From: Bacillota bacterium
Lineage (GTDB): Bacteria > Bacillota > UBA4882 > UBA10575
Direction: 5' to 3'
DNA: 54,034 bases
NCBI GenBank assembly: GCA_012839115.1
Contig: DUNX01000096.1
Span: 1 to 54,034, forward strand
Shown here: positions 45,052 to 53,773 of the stretch, piece after piece
Numbering within the stretch: the first letter of the stretch is position 1
Layout: every line of letters starts with the position of its first letter
Notes under the pieces: generated by a model
Seen by the model: only the letters and a program-made list of their open reading frames with translations
Database searches by the model: none
What the model was told of the DNA's origin: nothing
Program-made: the position numbers and the translations under genes

Positions 45052-45387
45052 TTTTACCCCAACCCCTGCTGTGTTTTAGCGCGCACGTGTGCGCGCGATT
45101 CCTGGAAAATCCCTGGAATCTGCCGTAACGGCTTTGAGATACTTTGTCGCGCGCGTGCGATTCCTGCCTGTTCTGCGGGTATATGAACAAAATATTCCTG
45201 GTTTCTTTATTCGTTCCCGGCTGGGATAACCCTGCAAATGATTGAACATGGAGAAAACGGCTGTTCTTACAAGAAAAACAACAAAAAGTAAAGAAAAGAC
45301 CAATTCTTCAACTTCTCACTTTTTCTTTTTTAAAAAGATTTTAACTTACCATTAAATCAGAGTTTACCCCCTTCTTGGCTGTTATTT
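45052..45387. other. Gene-free stretch with GCGCGC repeats
   Basis: No gene seen. At 45079-45096 arms GCGCGCAC and GTGCGCGC form an inverted repeat, and a related GC-rich tract recurs near 45148-45160. Both run into GCGATTCCTG, so the unit is repeated about 60 bases apart. Confidence 0.5.
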
Positions 45388-47322
45388 TTACACCAGTTCC
45401 GGCTGGGGCGCCCGTAGCCCTATTCTCCGGCCGGGACGGTTTTCACCATACACTTCATGGAGATAACGGAGAAACCGCGGGGGTATCTCTTTGTAAAGAT
45501 AGTGGTACATCCCGGTAAGTAACTGATCTACCGCAGGCGCCTGCGCCCAAATCTCCTGCAAATAGCTGGTGCCAAGGAAAAGTTCCCGGCAATAGTCTTT
45601 CAGAAAAAGCGCTAATTCCTGTATGCGGGTTTGTTCCTCTCCGGTCTTTTTCCGCAGCTCCGAAAGAACCTGCCCGGCGTTTTCCTGGTGCTTGCGGACC
45701 CGGTCCAAGCGGCGCTTTTGTTCCGCGTTCAGCCAGCCCAAATTCTCCAGGGTTTCCTGTAAGTACTCAAGCCGGTACTCCAGGAATAAACGGGTTATTT
45801 CCGCCAAACCCCGGATGACTTCTTCCCATTCCTCTGCGGTCAGCCGCCAATCGCCACGAGGCCGGAGGTTTTCCCGGCCGGAGAGTTCCTGGCAGATCAG
45901 GTACAAGGCAGCCACCGGTCTTTTTTGCCGTGCCTCATCCGGGCGCCATCCCCAGTTACAGGCTCTTTTCATCAACCGGCCTAACAACCGGTATCGGAGA
46001 TCCGGCGCCAGCCGGGCGGGATGGTACTCCGCGCCCCGCAAATCCCTGGCGGAAACAGGCAAGGTAAGGTCGAAACCCGCCTGGTCCATGAGGAAGTTGG
46101 TTAATAAAGTAAAATAGCGCCCCGGTTCCCAGAAGGCCAACGGCCAGTCCCGCAGGTAATCCCGGACCACATCAACCCCGTCCACCTCACCGCTGCCCAA
46201 AGGCGGGTAATGGCCGTCGGCCCGCAGCACCGGACGGATCTCCGGCGCCCAACTAATCTGGTCGAACTCTATAAAATAAAGAGTTTCCGCCCGTTCACCA
46301 AGATACCCCTCCAGCTCCAGGTATCCCTCGGGCGTGGTAAAGGAGATCTTCTCCTTTTCTTCCCGGATAATCTGCTGCCACGCCTCCTCCATGATCACAA
46401 GCGCCGTATCGCCAAAATCCATCAGTTCCAAGTCTTGAATATAAAGGAGGAGACCTTTGTCAGGAGCCCTATCCAATTGGTCACGGAGGATACGAACGTA
46501 TTCAGCAACCCCTTCCTCTTGGGAAATGGGAAAGTCGACCCGGGTTTCCCCGCGGTACTCCTCAGGAAAAACCGGGTAATCGCCCAGGAGGTACCCTTGC
46601 GCCCGTAGCAGCTGCGGGTGCATCCTGGTTACCGGGCGCCAAATTTCCTGGGAAATTGGGAAGTTTCTAGGTAAGCCCAGCAAGCCCCCGCTGGCAGGTG
46701 CCTCCGGGTTCCCTAGGCGGAACGGCCGGTAAACAACTTCCTCCGGACGGGACCCCGCCTCCTCCCGCCGGGGGGTCAATACCCGGTAGTGGCATTTATC
46801 CGGGTGGAGATGGGGGAAGACCAAGTATTTGAGGCCAAAACGCCGGTAAGCCTCCAGTTTATGACTGTCCAGCGACCCTTCGGTGGGGAAGGCGCCTAGT
46901 ACCGCCGGGAGTGCCACCCCCATCTCATCCCGGTAAAACTCGGCGTTCAAGCGGAGCTCGTCATAGATCTCCTCTCCGGTCAAGAGCGTGATATGGGTAT
47001 GGTGCGCATGGCCCAGGATTGGGTGGAGCGCCCCCTCACGAAAGGCCGTCTTTAGCTTGGAAAAAGTTTCAGGTGTAATCTGTTCCAACTGAAAAAGCAG
47101 TTCATTACTGGCCTCCAAGCAGAATGGAATATTCATCCTCCGGCCCATGGCCAGTAAATCCAGGTAAATATCCCGCCCTTCTTCTTTTCGCCGGCGCAAG
47201 TAGTTCTCAGCGGTCACCCCGGACCGGATCTCTTCCCGGTCGGCCAGCGCCTGTAATTGACCGGGAAAATCCCATAACGGTTCGTGGGCGTGGAAGGATA
47301 AAATCACATATACCTGCTTCAT
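45388..47322 (-). CDS. GH57-type glycoside hydrolase-related protein, long subunit
   Basis: 644 residues. The N-terminal part matches the family 57 barrel: VYVILSFHAHEPLWDFP, then HPILGHAHHTHITLL, with a candidate nucleophile Glu in AFPTEGSLDSHKLEAYRRFG and a candidate acid Asp in YIQDLELMDFGD. The C-terminal half is helical and resembles no domain I know. GH57 enzymes act on alpha-glucans (amylase, branching enzyme, 4-alpha-glucanotransferase). It overlaps the upstream GH57 gene by 4 bases, so the two are co-translated and may work together on stored or cell-envelope glucan. Confidence 0.8.
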   Translation of the reverse strand: MKQVYVILSFHAHEPLWDFPGQLQALADREEIRSGVTAENYLRRRKEEGRDIYLDLLAMGRRMNIPFCLEASNELLFQLEQITPETFSKLKTAFREGALHPILGHAHHTHITLLTGEEIYDELRLNAEFYRDEMGVALPAVLGAFPTEGSLDSHKLEAYRRFGLKYLVFPHLHPDKCHYRVLTPRREEAGSRPEEVVYRPFRLGNPEAPASGGLLGLPRNFPISQEIWRPVTRMHPQLLRAQGYLLGDYPVFPEEYRGETRVDFPISQEEGVAEYVRILRDQLDRAPDKGLLLYIQDLELMDFGDTALVIMEEAWQQIIREEKEKISFTTPEGYLELEGYLGERAETLYFIEFDQISWAPEIRPVLRADGHYPPLGSGEVDGVDVVRDYLRDWPLAFWEPGRYFTLLTNFLMDQAGFDLTLPVSARDLRGAEYHPARLAPDLRYRLLGRLMKRACNWGWRPDEARQKRPVAALYLICQELSGRENLRPRGDWRLTAEEWEEVIRGLAEITRLFLEYRLEYLQETLENLGWLNAEQKRRLDRVRKHQENAGQVLSELRKKTGEEQTRIQELALFLKDYCRELFLGTSYLQEIWAQAPAVDQLLTGMYHYLYKEIPPRFLRYLHEVYGENRPGRRIGLRAPQPELV

Positions 47323-48539
47323 AAGGTCTTTGCGCCTCCAAAAGTCAACTCGTGGGCTACTTCTTCATGGGTCTGCTGGTACTCCCGGATCAAGTTGTCG
47401 GCATAGCCGCTCTCCCACCATTGGCGCGCAGTCTCCCCGATCTCCGCCACCAGTCCTTCCGCTTCTACGGTCTTTTCCGCATTGCCTGTACTCTTGATGG
47501 CCTCCAGCAGTTGGCCGGCGCCTTTCTCAATCATCTCCACATTAAAATACTGCCGGCAACTGGCCCACCAATACTGGCAGCTATGCAGGCCGCGGTCCAG
47601 ATGGGAGCGGGCCGGTTCTTCCTCTCCCGCTTCCGCCACCGCTTCCAGCGCCAGATTGGTCAGGCGCCACTGCATATCGTGGAGTTGGTTGCCGGGAAAA
47701 TCCCACTGGGGATAGGGGATCCCTGCTGCCAACTCATCTTCCCATGTGCTCCAGGAGGCGGCAACGGTCTCCACCTCCTCCCGGGTAGGAAAAAACTCCG
47801 GCAACTCTGAAATGGTACAGGTTCTGATCTCCGGATGCCGGAAGGCTTCGGCCAAAAGGTTTTCCAACCCGTGATGATGGTGGCCGTAGATCTCCCCGTC
47901 CGTACCGGTCAAAAGGTAAGTCTCCCGCCGGTATTCGGGACCGAGATCCGCCATGAATTCCTCCAGGTTCCTGTATTTACCGTAGGTAAGGGCTGCACTG
48001 TATTTCCGCTCTTTGAAAAAGATCCCGAACCCCGCCAAGCCCTTTACCGAATAAATCCGGCCGGGGGCGATCCGGGCCAGGCGCCCGTTGTAGCTAAGTT
48101 CATCTGCGATAATCCAGGAAAACCCTTCTTCTTTAACAATCTCCGCCACCCGCCGATTGTAGCACATCTCCGGTGGGAAAAACCCCCGGGGTTGGAAGGC
48201 TTCGCCCAGGTATTTCCTGTTGACCTCCTGGTTGAGACGAATTTGCCGGCGGACCTCCTTCTCCGGGATCAGAGGCAGGATCGGATGGTACATGGCGCTA
48301 CCGGTAAATTCGATCCGGCCCTCCTCCGCCAATTCCCGCAGGCCGTCGAGGATATCGTGCATGCCGTAGTGATAGAACTGCTCTGTCAGACTGCCGTTGA
48401 TGTTCAGGGTCAACCGGCCGCCGGAGTTTTCCCGTAGAATTTTCACCAGTTTGCGGTAGCATTCGTCCGCCACTTTTTCCACGATCCAACGTTCCTGGAC
48501 CGGAGGCTGGTAGAGATGGAGGAAATTGGCCCAGTACAT
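47319..48539 (-). CDS. GH57-family glycoside hydrolase, short form
   Basis: 406 residues. The opening ANFLHLYQPPVQ, the nucleophile motif GFFPPEMCYN (Glu near residue 123) and the acid motif GTDGEIYGHHHHGLE (Asp near residue 218) are clear family 57 features. The exact activity (amylase, transferase or other) cannot be assigned. First gene of the pair. Confidence 0.88.
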   Translation of the reverse strand: MYWANFLHLYQPPVQERWIVEKVADECYRKLVKILRENSGGRLTLNINGSLTEQFYHYGMHDILDGLRELAEEGRIEFTGSAMYHPILPLIPEKEVRRQIRLNQEVNRKYLGEAFQPRGFFPPEMCYNRRVAEIVKEEGFSWIIADELSYNGRLARIAPGRIYSVKGLAGFGIFFKERKYSAALTYGKYRNLEEFMADLGPEYRRETYLLTGTDGEIYGHHHHGLENLLAEAFRHPEIRTCTISELPEFFPTREEVETVAASWSTWEDELAAGIPYPQWDFPGNQLHDMQWRLTNLALEAVAEAGEEEPARSHLDRGLHSCQYWWASCRQYFNVEMIEKGAGQLLEAIKSTGNAEKTVEAEGLVAEIGETARQWWESGYADNLIREYQQTHEEVAHELTFGGAKTL

Positions 48540-48750
48540 AATCTCGCCCTTTCGCTATAGATTAGTTGTGCGTCCCCGCGCGCAATACCACTTCCATTAG
48601 TATTTGCCGGTTTATTGGTTTGGATAAAAAAAATATTGCGAAAAATTTGGGTTCTACCGCACGCGCGTTAAGCCGCCCGGGCATGGCTTTTTTGTTAAGA
48701 CGTGAATATTCATTGATTATTTAAAATTTGCTTAAAACCCCCCGCAAATC
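48540..48750. other. Divergent gap before the DUF1538 cassettes
   Basis: No gene seen. GCGCGC-type tracts lie near 48573 and 48660, and a weak AAGCC/GGCTT hairpin with a plus-strand T-run lies near 48671-48697. Confidence 0.4.
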
Positions 48751-48779
48751 TTGGCAATCATTTATGAAAAAGCTATAAT
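48751..48779 (+). promoter_or_regulatory. Promoter of DUF1538-PII cassette 1
   Basis: TTGGCA (48751-48756), 17 bases, TATAAT (48774-48779). A leader of about 180 bases precedes the first gene; no known riboswitch was recognised in it. Confidence 0.7.
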
Positions 48780-48968
48780 GATAGTGATGTCCTAAAAGTA
48801 GTGCTATGATCTATTAATGGTAAATTTTAGAACAAAACTATTTTATTTCAAGTCCTCTCATACTACCATACTACTTGTGCGCACAATATCTCCAAAAAAG
48901 TATCTCGACAATTTGCAGTGTTTTACGGAAAATCGTACTGGCAAAAGACAAGTTAAAGGAGAAGAAGA

Positions 48969-49664
48969 GTGTTTAGGGCTTTGAAAGAAGCATTTACCGA
49001 AACATCCCAAGCGATCTTACCGGTTTCCCTGCTTATAATTGTTTTACAGTTATTACTTAGCGGGATACCCCCCATCTCGACCTTGCAATTTATCATCGGT
49101 ATGATTATGGTCATAGCCGGCCTTTTTCTCTTCTTGACCGGCGTTAAGGTTGCCCTTTTACCCATGGGGGAAATGGTCGGCGCACAACTGCCTAAGATGG
49201 GATCGCTTATCTTGGTTATTATTTTCGCTTTTGTCTTGGGATTCGCCGTCACTGTCGCCGAACCGCATGTGCAGGTCTTGGCTTACCAAGTGGATATGGT
49301 TTCCGGGGGCCAAATCAGCCCGGGTTTCCTTCTCCTCATGGTAGCCGTTGGTGTGGGTTTTTTTATTGCCCTGGCCATGCTCCGCCTGGTGCTTGGTTTT
49401 CCCTACAAAACTCTACTGGCGATAAGTCATCTTTTGATCCTGGTACTTTCCTTCATCGCCCCACCGGCATATGTACCCATAGCTTTTGACTCCGGGGGCA
49501 TCATTACCGGACCCCTGTTAGTCCCGTTCATCCTGGCTCTGGGTATTGGGACCGTCTCCGTGCTCGGTGGCCGTTCCTCCCTGGCCAACAGTTTCGGACT
49601 GCTGGGTCTGGCCGCCGCCGGGCCGGTCATCGCCCTCATGCTGATGGGGGTGTTTATGTCATGA
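48969..49664 (+). CDS. DUF1538 membrane protein, subunit A, cassette 1
   Basis: 231 residues, about seven hydrophobic segments. Matches the DUF1538 family: ILPVSLLIIVLQ near the N-terminus, then LFLFLTGVKVALLPMGE, the AEPHVQVLAYQV motif near residue 98, and the FDSGGIITGPLLVPF and GGRSSLANSFGL motifs near residues 175 and 198. Start is GTG after AAAGGAGAAGAAGA. It overlaps the next gene by 4 bases (ATGA). No function is established; the pairing with a second DUF1538 gene and a PII-like gene suggests a regulated channel or transporter. In other bacteria both halves can be one protein with two DUF1538 domains. Confidence 0.88.
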   Translation: MFRALKEAFTETSQAILPVSLLIIVLQLLLSGIPPISTLQFIIGMIMVIAGLFLFLTGVKVALLPMGEMVGAQLPKMGSLILVIIFAFVLGFAVTVAEPHVQVLAYQVDMVSGGQISPGFLLLMVAVGVGFFIALAMLRLVLGFPYKTLLAISHLLILVLSFIAPPAYVPIAFDSGGIITGPLLVPFILALGIGTVSVLGGRSSLANSFGLLGLAAAGPVIALMLMGVFMS

Positions 49665-50404
49665 GCGAACTGGTTGTATTCGAAGGTTTTGGCCGGGTCC
49701 TGCTTGAGGTTTTCCAAGCCCTTCTCCCCCTTTTGGTTTCTTTCTTTATTTTCCAGGTTTTTTTCATGAAATTACCCGCCAGTTATATTAAGAATATTGT
49801 CAAAGGGGTTATTTTGGTTCTGGCCGGGGCCGCTCTCTTTCTCCAAGGCGTACAAATTGGGTTTTTACCCGCCGGCCAAGAGATTGGAGCAGTGCTTGGC
49901 GGTTCACCCCACCGCTGGCTGCTGATTCCCGTCGGTTTCATACTAGGCTTTACAACCATTATGGCCGAGCCGACCGTAAGGGTCCATAGCATCGAAGTGG
50001 AGAAGGCTTCCAGCGGCTATATCAAGAAAAACGTCATTATTTATACCATCGCCGCCGGTGTCTCGATAATTGTCGCCCTGGCCATGGCCCGGATTGTTTA
50101 TGGAATACCCCTTCAGTACCTGATTGTCCCCGGCTATCTCCTGGCATTAATACTAATGAAGTTTACTGACCCTGCTTTTGTCGCCATCGCTTTTGACTCG
50201 GGGGCAGTGGCAACAGGACCGATGACGGTTACCTTTGTAACGGCCATGTCGATGGGTACCGCCACCGCTATGGAGGGAAGATCCGCGATCTTGGACGGTT
50301 TTGGCCTTGTTTCCTTAGTCTTCTTAGCCCCGATTCTCTCGGTTATGCTGTTGGGGTTGGCTTACCGCAGGAAAGGAAAAAAGGAGGATAAAAATGGAGC
50401 ATAA
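49661..50404 (+). CDS. DUF1538 membrane protein, subunit B, cassette 1
   Basis: 247 residues, homologous to but distinct from subunit A. The counterpart motifs are FLQGVQIGFLPAGQEIGA, AEPTVRVHSIEVEKASSGYI near residue 104, and FDSGAVATGPMTVTF plus MEGRSAILDGFGL. The FDSG-TGP loop and the G/E-G-R-S segment occur in both subunits, so A and B probably form a pseudo-symmetric heterodimer. A basic cytoplasmic tail (RRKGKKEDKNGA) ends inside the PII-like gene, which it overlaps by 11 bases. Confidence 0.87.
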   Translation: MSELVVFEGFGRVLLEVFQALLPLLVSFFIFQVFFMKLPASYIKNIVKGVILVLAGAALFLQGVQIGFLPAGQEIGAVLGGSPHRWLLIPVGFILGFTTIMAEPTVRVHSIEVEKASSGYIKKNVIIYTIAAGVSIIVALAMARIVYGIPLQYLIVPGYLLALILMKFTDPAFVAIAFDSGAVATGPMTVTFVTAMSMGTATAMEGRSAILDGFGLVSLVFLAPILSVMLLGLAYRRKGKKEDKNGA

Positions 50405-50720
50405 ACACCAACTGATTGTCACCATCATTAATAAAGGACGGTCCGAAGAGATCATCAAAGCCTCCCGGGCTGCCGGTGCAGAAGGGGGTACAGTTATTTA
50501 TGGTCGCGGCATCGGCATTCACGAACGGCAAATGTTTTTGGGCATCCCCATTGAACCGGAAAAGGAGCTTGTCTTGACAATCATTCCCCGTAATCTGACG
50601 GAAAAAGTGTTGACCGCCATAGTCGAGGCAGGCGACCTGAACAAACCCGGTTCCGGCATTGCCTTTGTCTTGGATTTGGTGCAAGTAGCAGGCATTACTC
50701 ACCTCCGGGAGTCAAAATAA
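50394..50720 (+). CDS. PII-like signalling protein, cassette 1
   Basis: 108 residues with the PII (GlnB/ferredoxin-like) fold: HQLIVTIINKGRSEEIIKASRAAGAEGGTV is strand-helix-strand, and the later DLNKPGSGIAFVLDL corresponds to the GDGKIFV nucleotide-contact segment. The T-loop region reads GRGIGIHERQMFLGIP: it is short and lacks the uridylylated Tyr51 of GlnB, and the C-loop Arg pair is missing. It is thus a PII-like protein rather than a GlnB/GlnK. By analogy with GlnK-AmtB and SbtB-SbtA, it probably binds the two membrane proteins encoded just upstream; the nucleotide ligand is unknown. Confidence 0.85.
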   Translation: MEHKHQLIVTIINKGRSEEIIKASRAAGAEGGTVIYGRGIGIHERQMFLGIPIEPEKELVLTIIPRNLTEKVLTAIVEAGDLNKPGSGIAFVLDLVQVAGITHLRESK

Positions 50721-50767
50721 AGTAGCCGGTATACTCCCCTGGAAATCTTTACTGCGTTTTTTTCCTC

Positions 50768-50796
50768 TTGGCATTATTCTTTAAATACTTTATAAT
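50768..50796 (+). promoter_or_regulatory. Promoter of DUF1538-PII cassette 2
   Basis: TTGGCA (50768-50773), 17 bases, TATAAT (50791-50796), the same boxes and spacing as for cassette 1. About 110 bases of leader precede the ATG. Confidence 0.75.
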
Positions 50797-50905
50797 ATAA
50801 ATATAAAAATTCCAGGATTTTCTGATCCGTGACTCCCATGATCCCCGCGTATAACTGGGTTCGTACCTTCATTATCTAACCATTCTTTTAAACCGGAGGG
50901 GAATA

Positions 50906-51601
50906 ATGCACAAAACTTTTAAAGAATCAATCCGCGAAACAGCTCAGGCAGTTCTCCCCGTCTCCCTGGTCGTGATTATGCTGCAATTCCTCCTTGCCGG
51001 TATCCCTTTAGCCTCGCTTCTGCAGTTCCTTATCGGCACGCTCATGGTCATGGCAGGCCTCTTCCTCTTCCTCACCGGAGTAAAAATCGGTCTTTTACCT
51101 CTGGGTGAGATGATCGGTTCCCACCTGCCCAGATTGGGTGTAATTGCGTTAGTTCTTATTGTCGCTTTTGTTGTGGGTTTTTCCGTCACAGTAGCGGAAC
51201 CGGACGTAAGAGTCCTGGCCTACCAGGTGGACCTGGTTTCAAACGGCGCCATCAGCCAAACTTTTTTAGTTTTTGCCGTCGCCCTTGGTGTGGGGTTCTT
51301 TATTTCCCTGGGCATGCTCCGCCTGGCACTCAATTTCCCTATCCAGGCTTTGCTGGGCATAAGTTATCTTGTGATCCTGATTCTTTCTTTCTTTACCCCG
51401 CCGGAATTTATCCCGGTGGCCTTTGACTCCGGCGGAGTCACCACCGGACCCCTGACAACCCCGTTCATCTTGGCTCTGGGGATTGGCACCGTCTCCGTAC
51501 TCGGCGGTCGTTCCTCCCTGGCCAACAGTTTCGGCCTGGTCGGCCTGGCCTCCGCAGGGCCCATTATCGCCGTTATGCTCCTGGGGGTGTTTACAGGATG
51601 A
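50906..51601 (+). CDS. DUF1538 membrane protein, subunit A, cassette 2
   Basis: 231 residues, the same length as the cassette 1 copy and roughly 60-65% identical by eye. The same motifs are kept: VLPVSLVVIMLQ, GLFLFLTGVKIGLLPLGE, AEPDVRVLAYQV, FDSGGVTTGPLTTPF and GGRSSLANSFGL. ATG follows CCGGAGGGGAATA. It overlaps subunit B by 4 bases. Most differences are in membrane helices, compatible with a different solute. Confidence 0.88.
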   Translation: MHKTFKESIRETAQAVLPVSLVVIMLQFLLAGIPLASLLQFLIGTLMVMAGLFLFLTGVKIGLLPLGEMIGSHLPRLGVIALVLIVAFVVGFSVTVAEPDVRVLAYQVDLVSNGAISQTFLVFAVALGVGFFISLGMLRLALNFPIQALLGISYLVILILSFFTPPEFIPVAFDSGGVTTGPLTTPFILALGIGTVSVLGGRSSLANSFGLVGLASAGPIIAVMLLGVFTG

Positions 51602-52341
51602 CCAATCTGGTTGTTTTTGAAGGTTTTGGCCATGTCCTGCTCGATGTCTCCCAGGCCCTTCTCCCCTTGGTGGTCTTTTTCTTCATCTTCCAGATTTTTT
51701 TTATGAAACTGCCGGCAGAGTTCGTCAAAAACCTGTTAAAAGGGTTGCTTCTGGTTTTGGTTGGAACAACTCTTTTCCTCCAGGGCGTACGGATCGGTTT
51801 TTTACCCGCCGGCCAAGAAATCGGCGCATTCTTTGGGGACTCCCCCTACCGGCTCTTATTGATTCCCGTCGGCTTTTTACTGGGGTTTACCGCCGCCCTG
51901 GCCGAGCCGGCCGTAAGGGTTCTCAGTATTGAAGTGGAAAAGGCCTCCAGTGGTTACATCAAGAAAAATTTGCTTATCTATACCCTTTCCCTGGGTGTGG
52001 CCATCTTTGTCGCCCTGGACATGGCCAGGATCATTTACGGGCTGCCTTTTCATTATTTGGTTGTCCCCGGTTATCTCCTGGCCTTGGTATTACTGAAATT
52101 TTCGAACCCCGCCTTTACCGCTATTGCCTTTGACGCCGGCGGGGTGGCCACCGGGCCGATGACAGTCACCTTCATCCTGTCGATGGCCGTAGGCGCAGCC
52201 ACCGTTATGGAAGGAAGATCAGCAATTATTGACGGTTTTGGCCTCATTGCCCTGGTGGCGTTGGCGCCCATCCTTTCCGTTATATTGCTGGGAATGATTT
52301 ATCGAAAAAAGGAGGAAAAAGACGATGGCGACGGGGCATAA
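51598..52341 (+). CDS. DUF1538 membrane protein, subunit B, cassette 2
   Basis: 247 residues, the same length as the cassette 1 copy. Motifs: FLQGVRIGFLPAGQEIGA, AEPAVRVLSIEVEKASSGYI, FDAGGVATGPMTVTF (FDAG here, FDSG in the other copies) and MEGRSAIIDGFGL. The basic/acidic tail (YRKKEEKDDGDGA) overlaps the PII-like gene by 17 bases. Confidence 0.87.
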   Translation: MTNLVVFEGFGHVLLDVSQALLPLVVFFFIFQIFFMKLPAEFVKNLLKGLLLVLVGTTLFLQGVRIGFLPAGQEIGAFFGDSPYRLLLIPVGFLLGFTAALAEPAVRVLSIEVEKASSGYIKKNLLIYTLSLGVAIFVALDMARIIYGLPFHYLVVPGYLLALVLLKFSNPAFTAIAFDAGGVATGPMTVTFILSMAVGAATVMEGRSAIIDGFGLIALVALAPILSVILLGMIYRKKEEKDDGDGA

Positions 52342-52678
52342 TCACCAACTGATTGTCACCATTATTGATAAAGGCCGGTCCGAGCCGATCATCAAAGCCT
52401 CCCGGGCTGCCGGCGCAGAAGGGGGTACAGTTATTTACGGTCGCGGCATCGGCATTCACGAACGGAAAATGCTTTTGGGCATCCCTATTGAACCGGAAAA
52501 GGAGCTTGTCTTGACAGTCATTCCCCGCAATCTGACGGAAAAAGTGCTGACCGCCATCATCGAAGCGGGCGACCTGAACAAGCCCGGTTCCGGGATCGCC
52601 TTTGTCCTGGATTTGGATAGGGTGGCAGGCATTGCCCACCTGCTGCAGAAACCGCCGCAAAAACCCGAAAAGGACTAG
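52325..52678 (+). CDS. PII-like signalling protein, cassette 2
   Basis: 117 residues, differing from the cassette 1 copy at only about ten of the core positions, plus a longer Pro/Lys-rich C-terminal tail. The T-loop reads GRGIGIHERKMLLGIP. The DNA of the central region is nearly identical to the first copy, far more so than the membrane genes, indicating stronger constraint or gene conversion. Presumed cytoplasmic partner of the cassette 2 membrane pair. Confidence 0.85.
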   Translation: MATGHNHQLIVTIIDKGRSEPIIKASRAAGAEGGTVIYGRGIGIHERKMLLGIPIEPEKELVLTVIPRNLTEKVLTAIIEAGDLNKPGSGIAFVLDLDRVAGIAHLLQKPPQKPEKD

Positions 52679-52704
52679 ATTGGAAAAGAAAAAAGAAGGA
52701 GATC

Positions 52705-53610
52705 CTAAACCAACCGGTTCAGCAACTCGTCCCGTTCCCCGTAAAGATAATCGATGACCGGGATCTCAAGCATAGTGTAACACCCGGGTTTCTGACGGAG
52801 CCCGGCCCTGGCGGCGGCGACCATGATTTGGGCGGTCAGAGCCGGGTTATTCACCCGCATCTCGTAACGAAAACGTTGATTATGTGTCTTCCCGGAAACT
52901 CCCTTTCTTTCCATCATGACCCCGTGTCCGGTATCAATCAGCCGTTCAACCCGGTGCACCGGGATAACCGTGGTTGCGTCTACACGAAAATAGGGATCCG
53001 CCTTAATCGCCTCCGCCACCCGGTCGAACTCAGCCCCCTGCTCCAATTCAACGTAAACCATCCGCCGGTGCACGCCCGCGCCGGCCGGTATCGTCATGGC
53101 GAGGGCGTTTTTTACCCCGGGTATTGCTTTGGCTGCCACCGTATGCCCCATTGACATCCCCGGCCCGAAATTGGTATGAGTAAGGCCATGGGGAGCCATA
53201 AATTCAAAGATCCCCCGGATCATGGAATCCGTCCCCGGATCCCAGCCGGCCGAGATCACGGAAACACAGTTATGTTCCCGGGCCACCGGGTCCAATTCTT
53301 TCTTCAGGCGCACCAATTCGCCATGGATATCATAGCTGTCCACTGTATTAACCCCGGCCGAGAGGATCTCCCGGGCGTACTCCGGGACCGCCCGGCTGGG
53401 CACGCAAAGCAAGGCCACATCTACTTTTCCCAGTTCGTTGATGGAACCTGCTACGGGATAATCTTGCAACTCCGGCGGGATCCTGTCCAAGGAAGCGGTC
53501 CTCCGTACCACCCCGGTGAGGACGAAATCATCCGCCGCTTCCACCGCTTCCAGGGCAAAACGGCCGATATTTCCATAACCAACAATCGCGATCCGGTATT
53601 GCACAGGCAC
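52705..53610 (-). CDS. ddh: meso-Diaminopimelate dehydrogenase
   Basis: Converts tetrahydrodipicolinate directly to meso-diaminopimelate with NADPH and ammonia, for lysine and peptidoglycan. 301 residues. The NADP-binding [15 protein letters not shown] opens the protein, followed by [13 protein letters not shown], the [12 protein letters not shown] segment and the [11 protein letters not shown] active-site motif. Start GTG at 53610 or, better spaced from GGGGGAG, GTG at 53604. It converges on the DUF1538-PII cassettes. Confidence 0.96.
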   Translation of the reverse strand: MPVQYRIAIVGYGNIGRFALEAVEAADDFVLTGVVRRTASLDRIPPELQDYPVAGSINELGKVDVALLCVPSRAVPEYAREILSAGVNTVDSYDIHGELVRLKKELDPVAREHNCVSVISAGWDPGTDSMIRGIFEFMAPHGLTHTNFGPGMSMGHTVAAKAIPGVKNALAMTIPAGAGVHRRMVYVELEQGAEFDRVAEAIKADPYFRVDATTVIPVHRVERLIDTGHGVMMERKGVSGKTHNQRFRYEMRVNNPALTAQIMVAAARAGLRQKPGCYTMLEIPVIDYLYGERDELLNRLV

Positions 53611-53773
53611 TCCCCCTCACAAATATCATAGCGGCCAAGATCCGCTACCGTATTTAATTATACCATTTGCCGCCCGGCCCGCACAACAGCCCCCCGATGT
53701 TCGGCGTGCGCGCATGGAAATACTACCAAGTCAGTAACAGCTGTTTTCCTTTAGTTATCCTTCTATCCCTTTG

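Larger units (their letters stand above)
48969..52678 (+). repeat. Tandem duplication of a three-gene DUF1538-DUF1538-PII cassette
   Basis: Units 48969-50720 and 50906-52678 have the same gene order, equal subunit lengths (231 and 247 residues), a 4-base overlap between A and B, an out-of-frame overlap between B and the PII-like gene, and matching promoters. This is an ancient or selected duplication rather than a recent copy, as the membrane genes have diverged. Confidence 0.9.
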
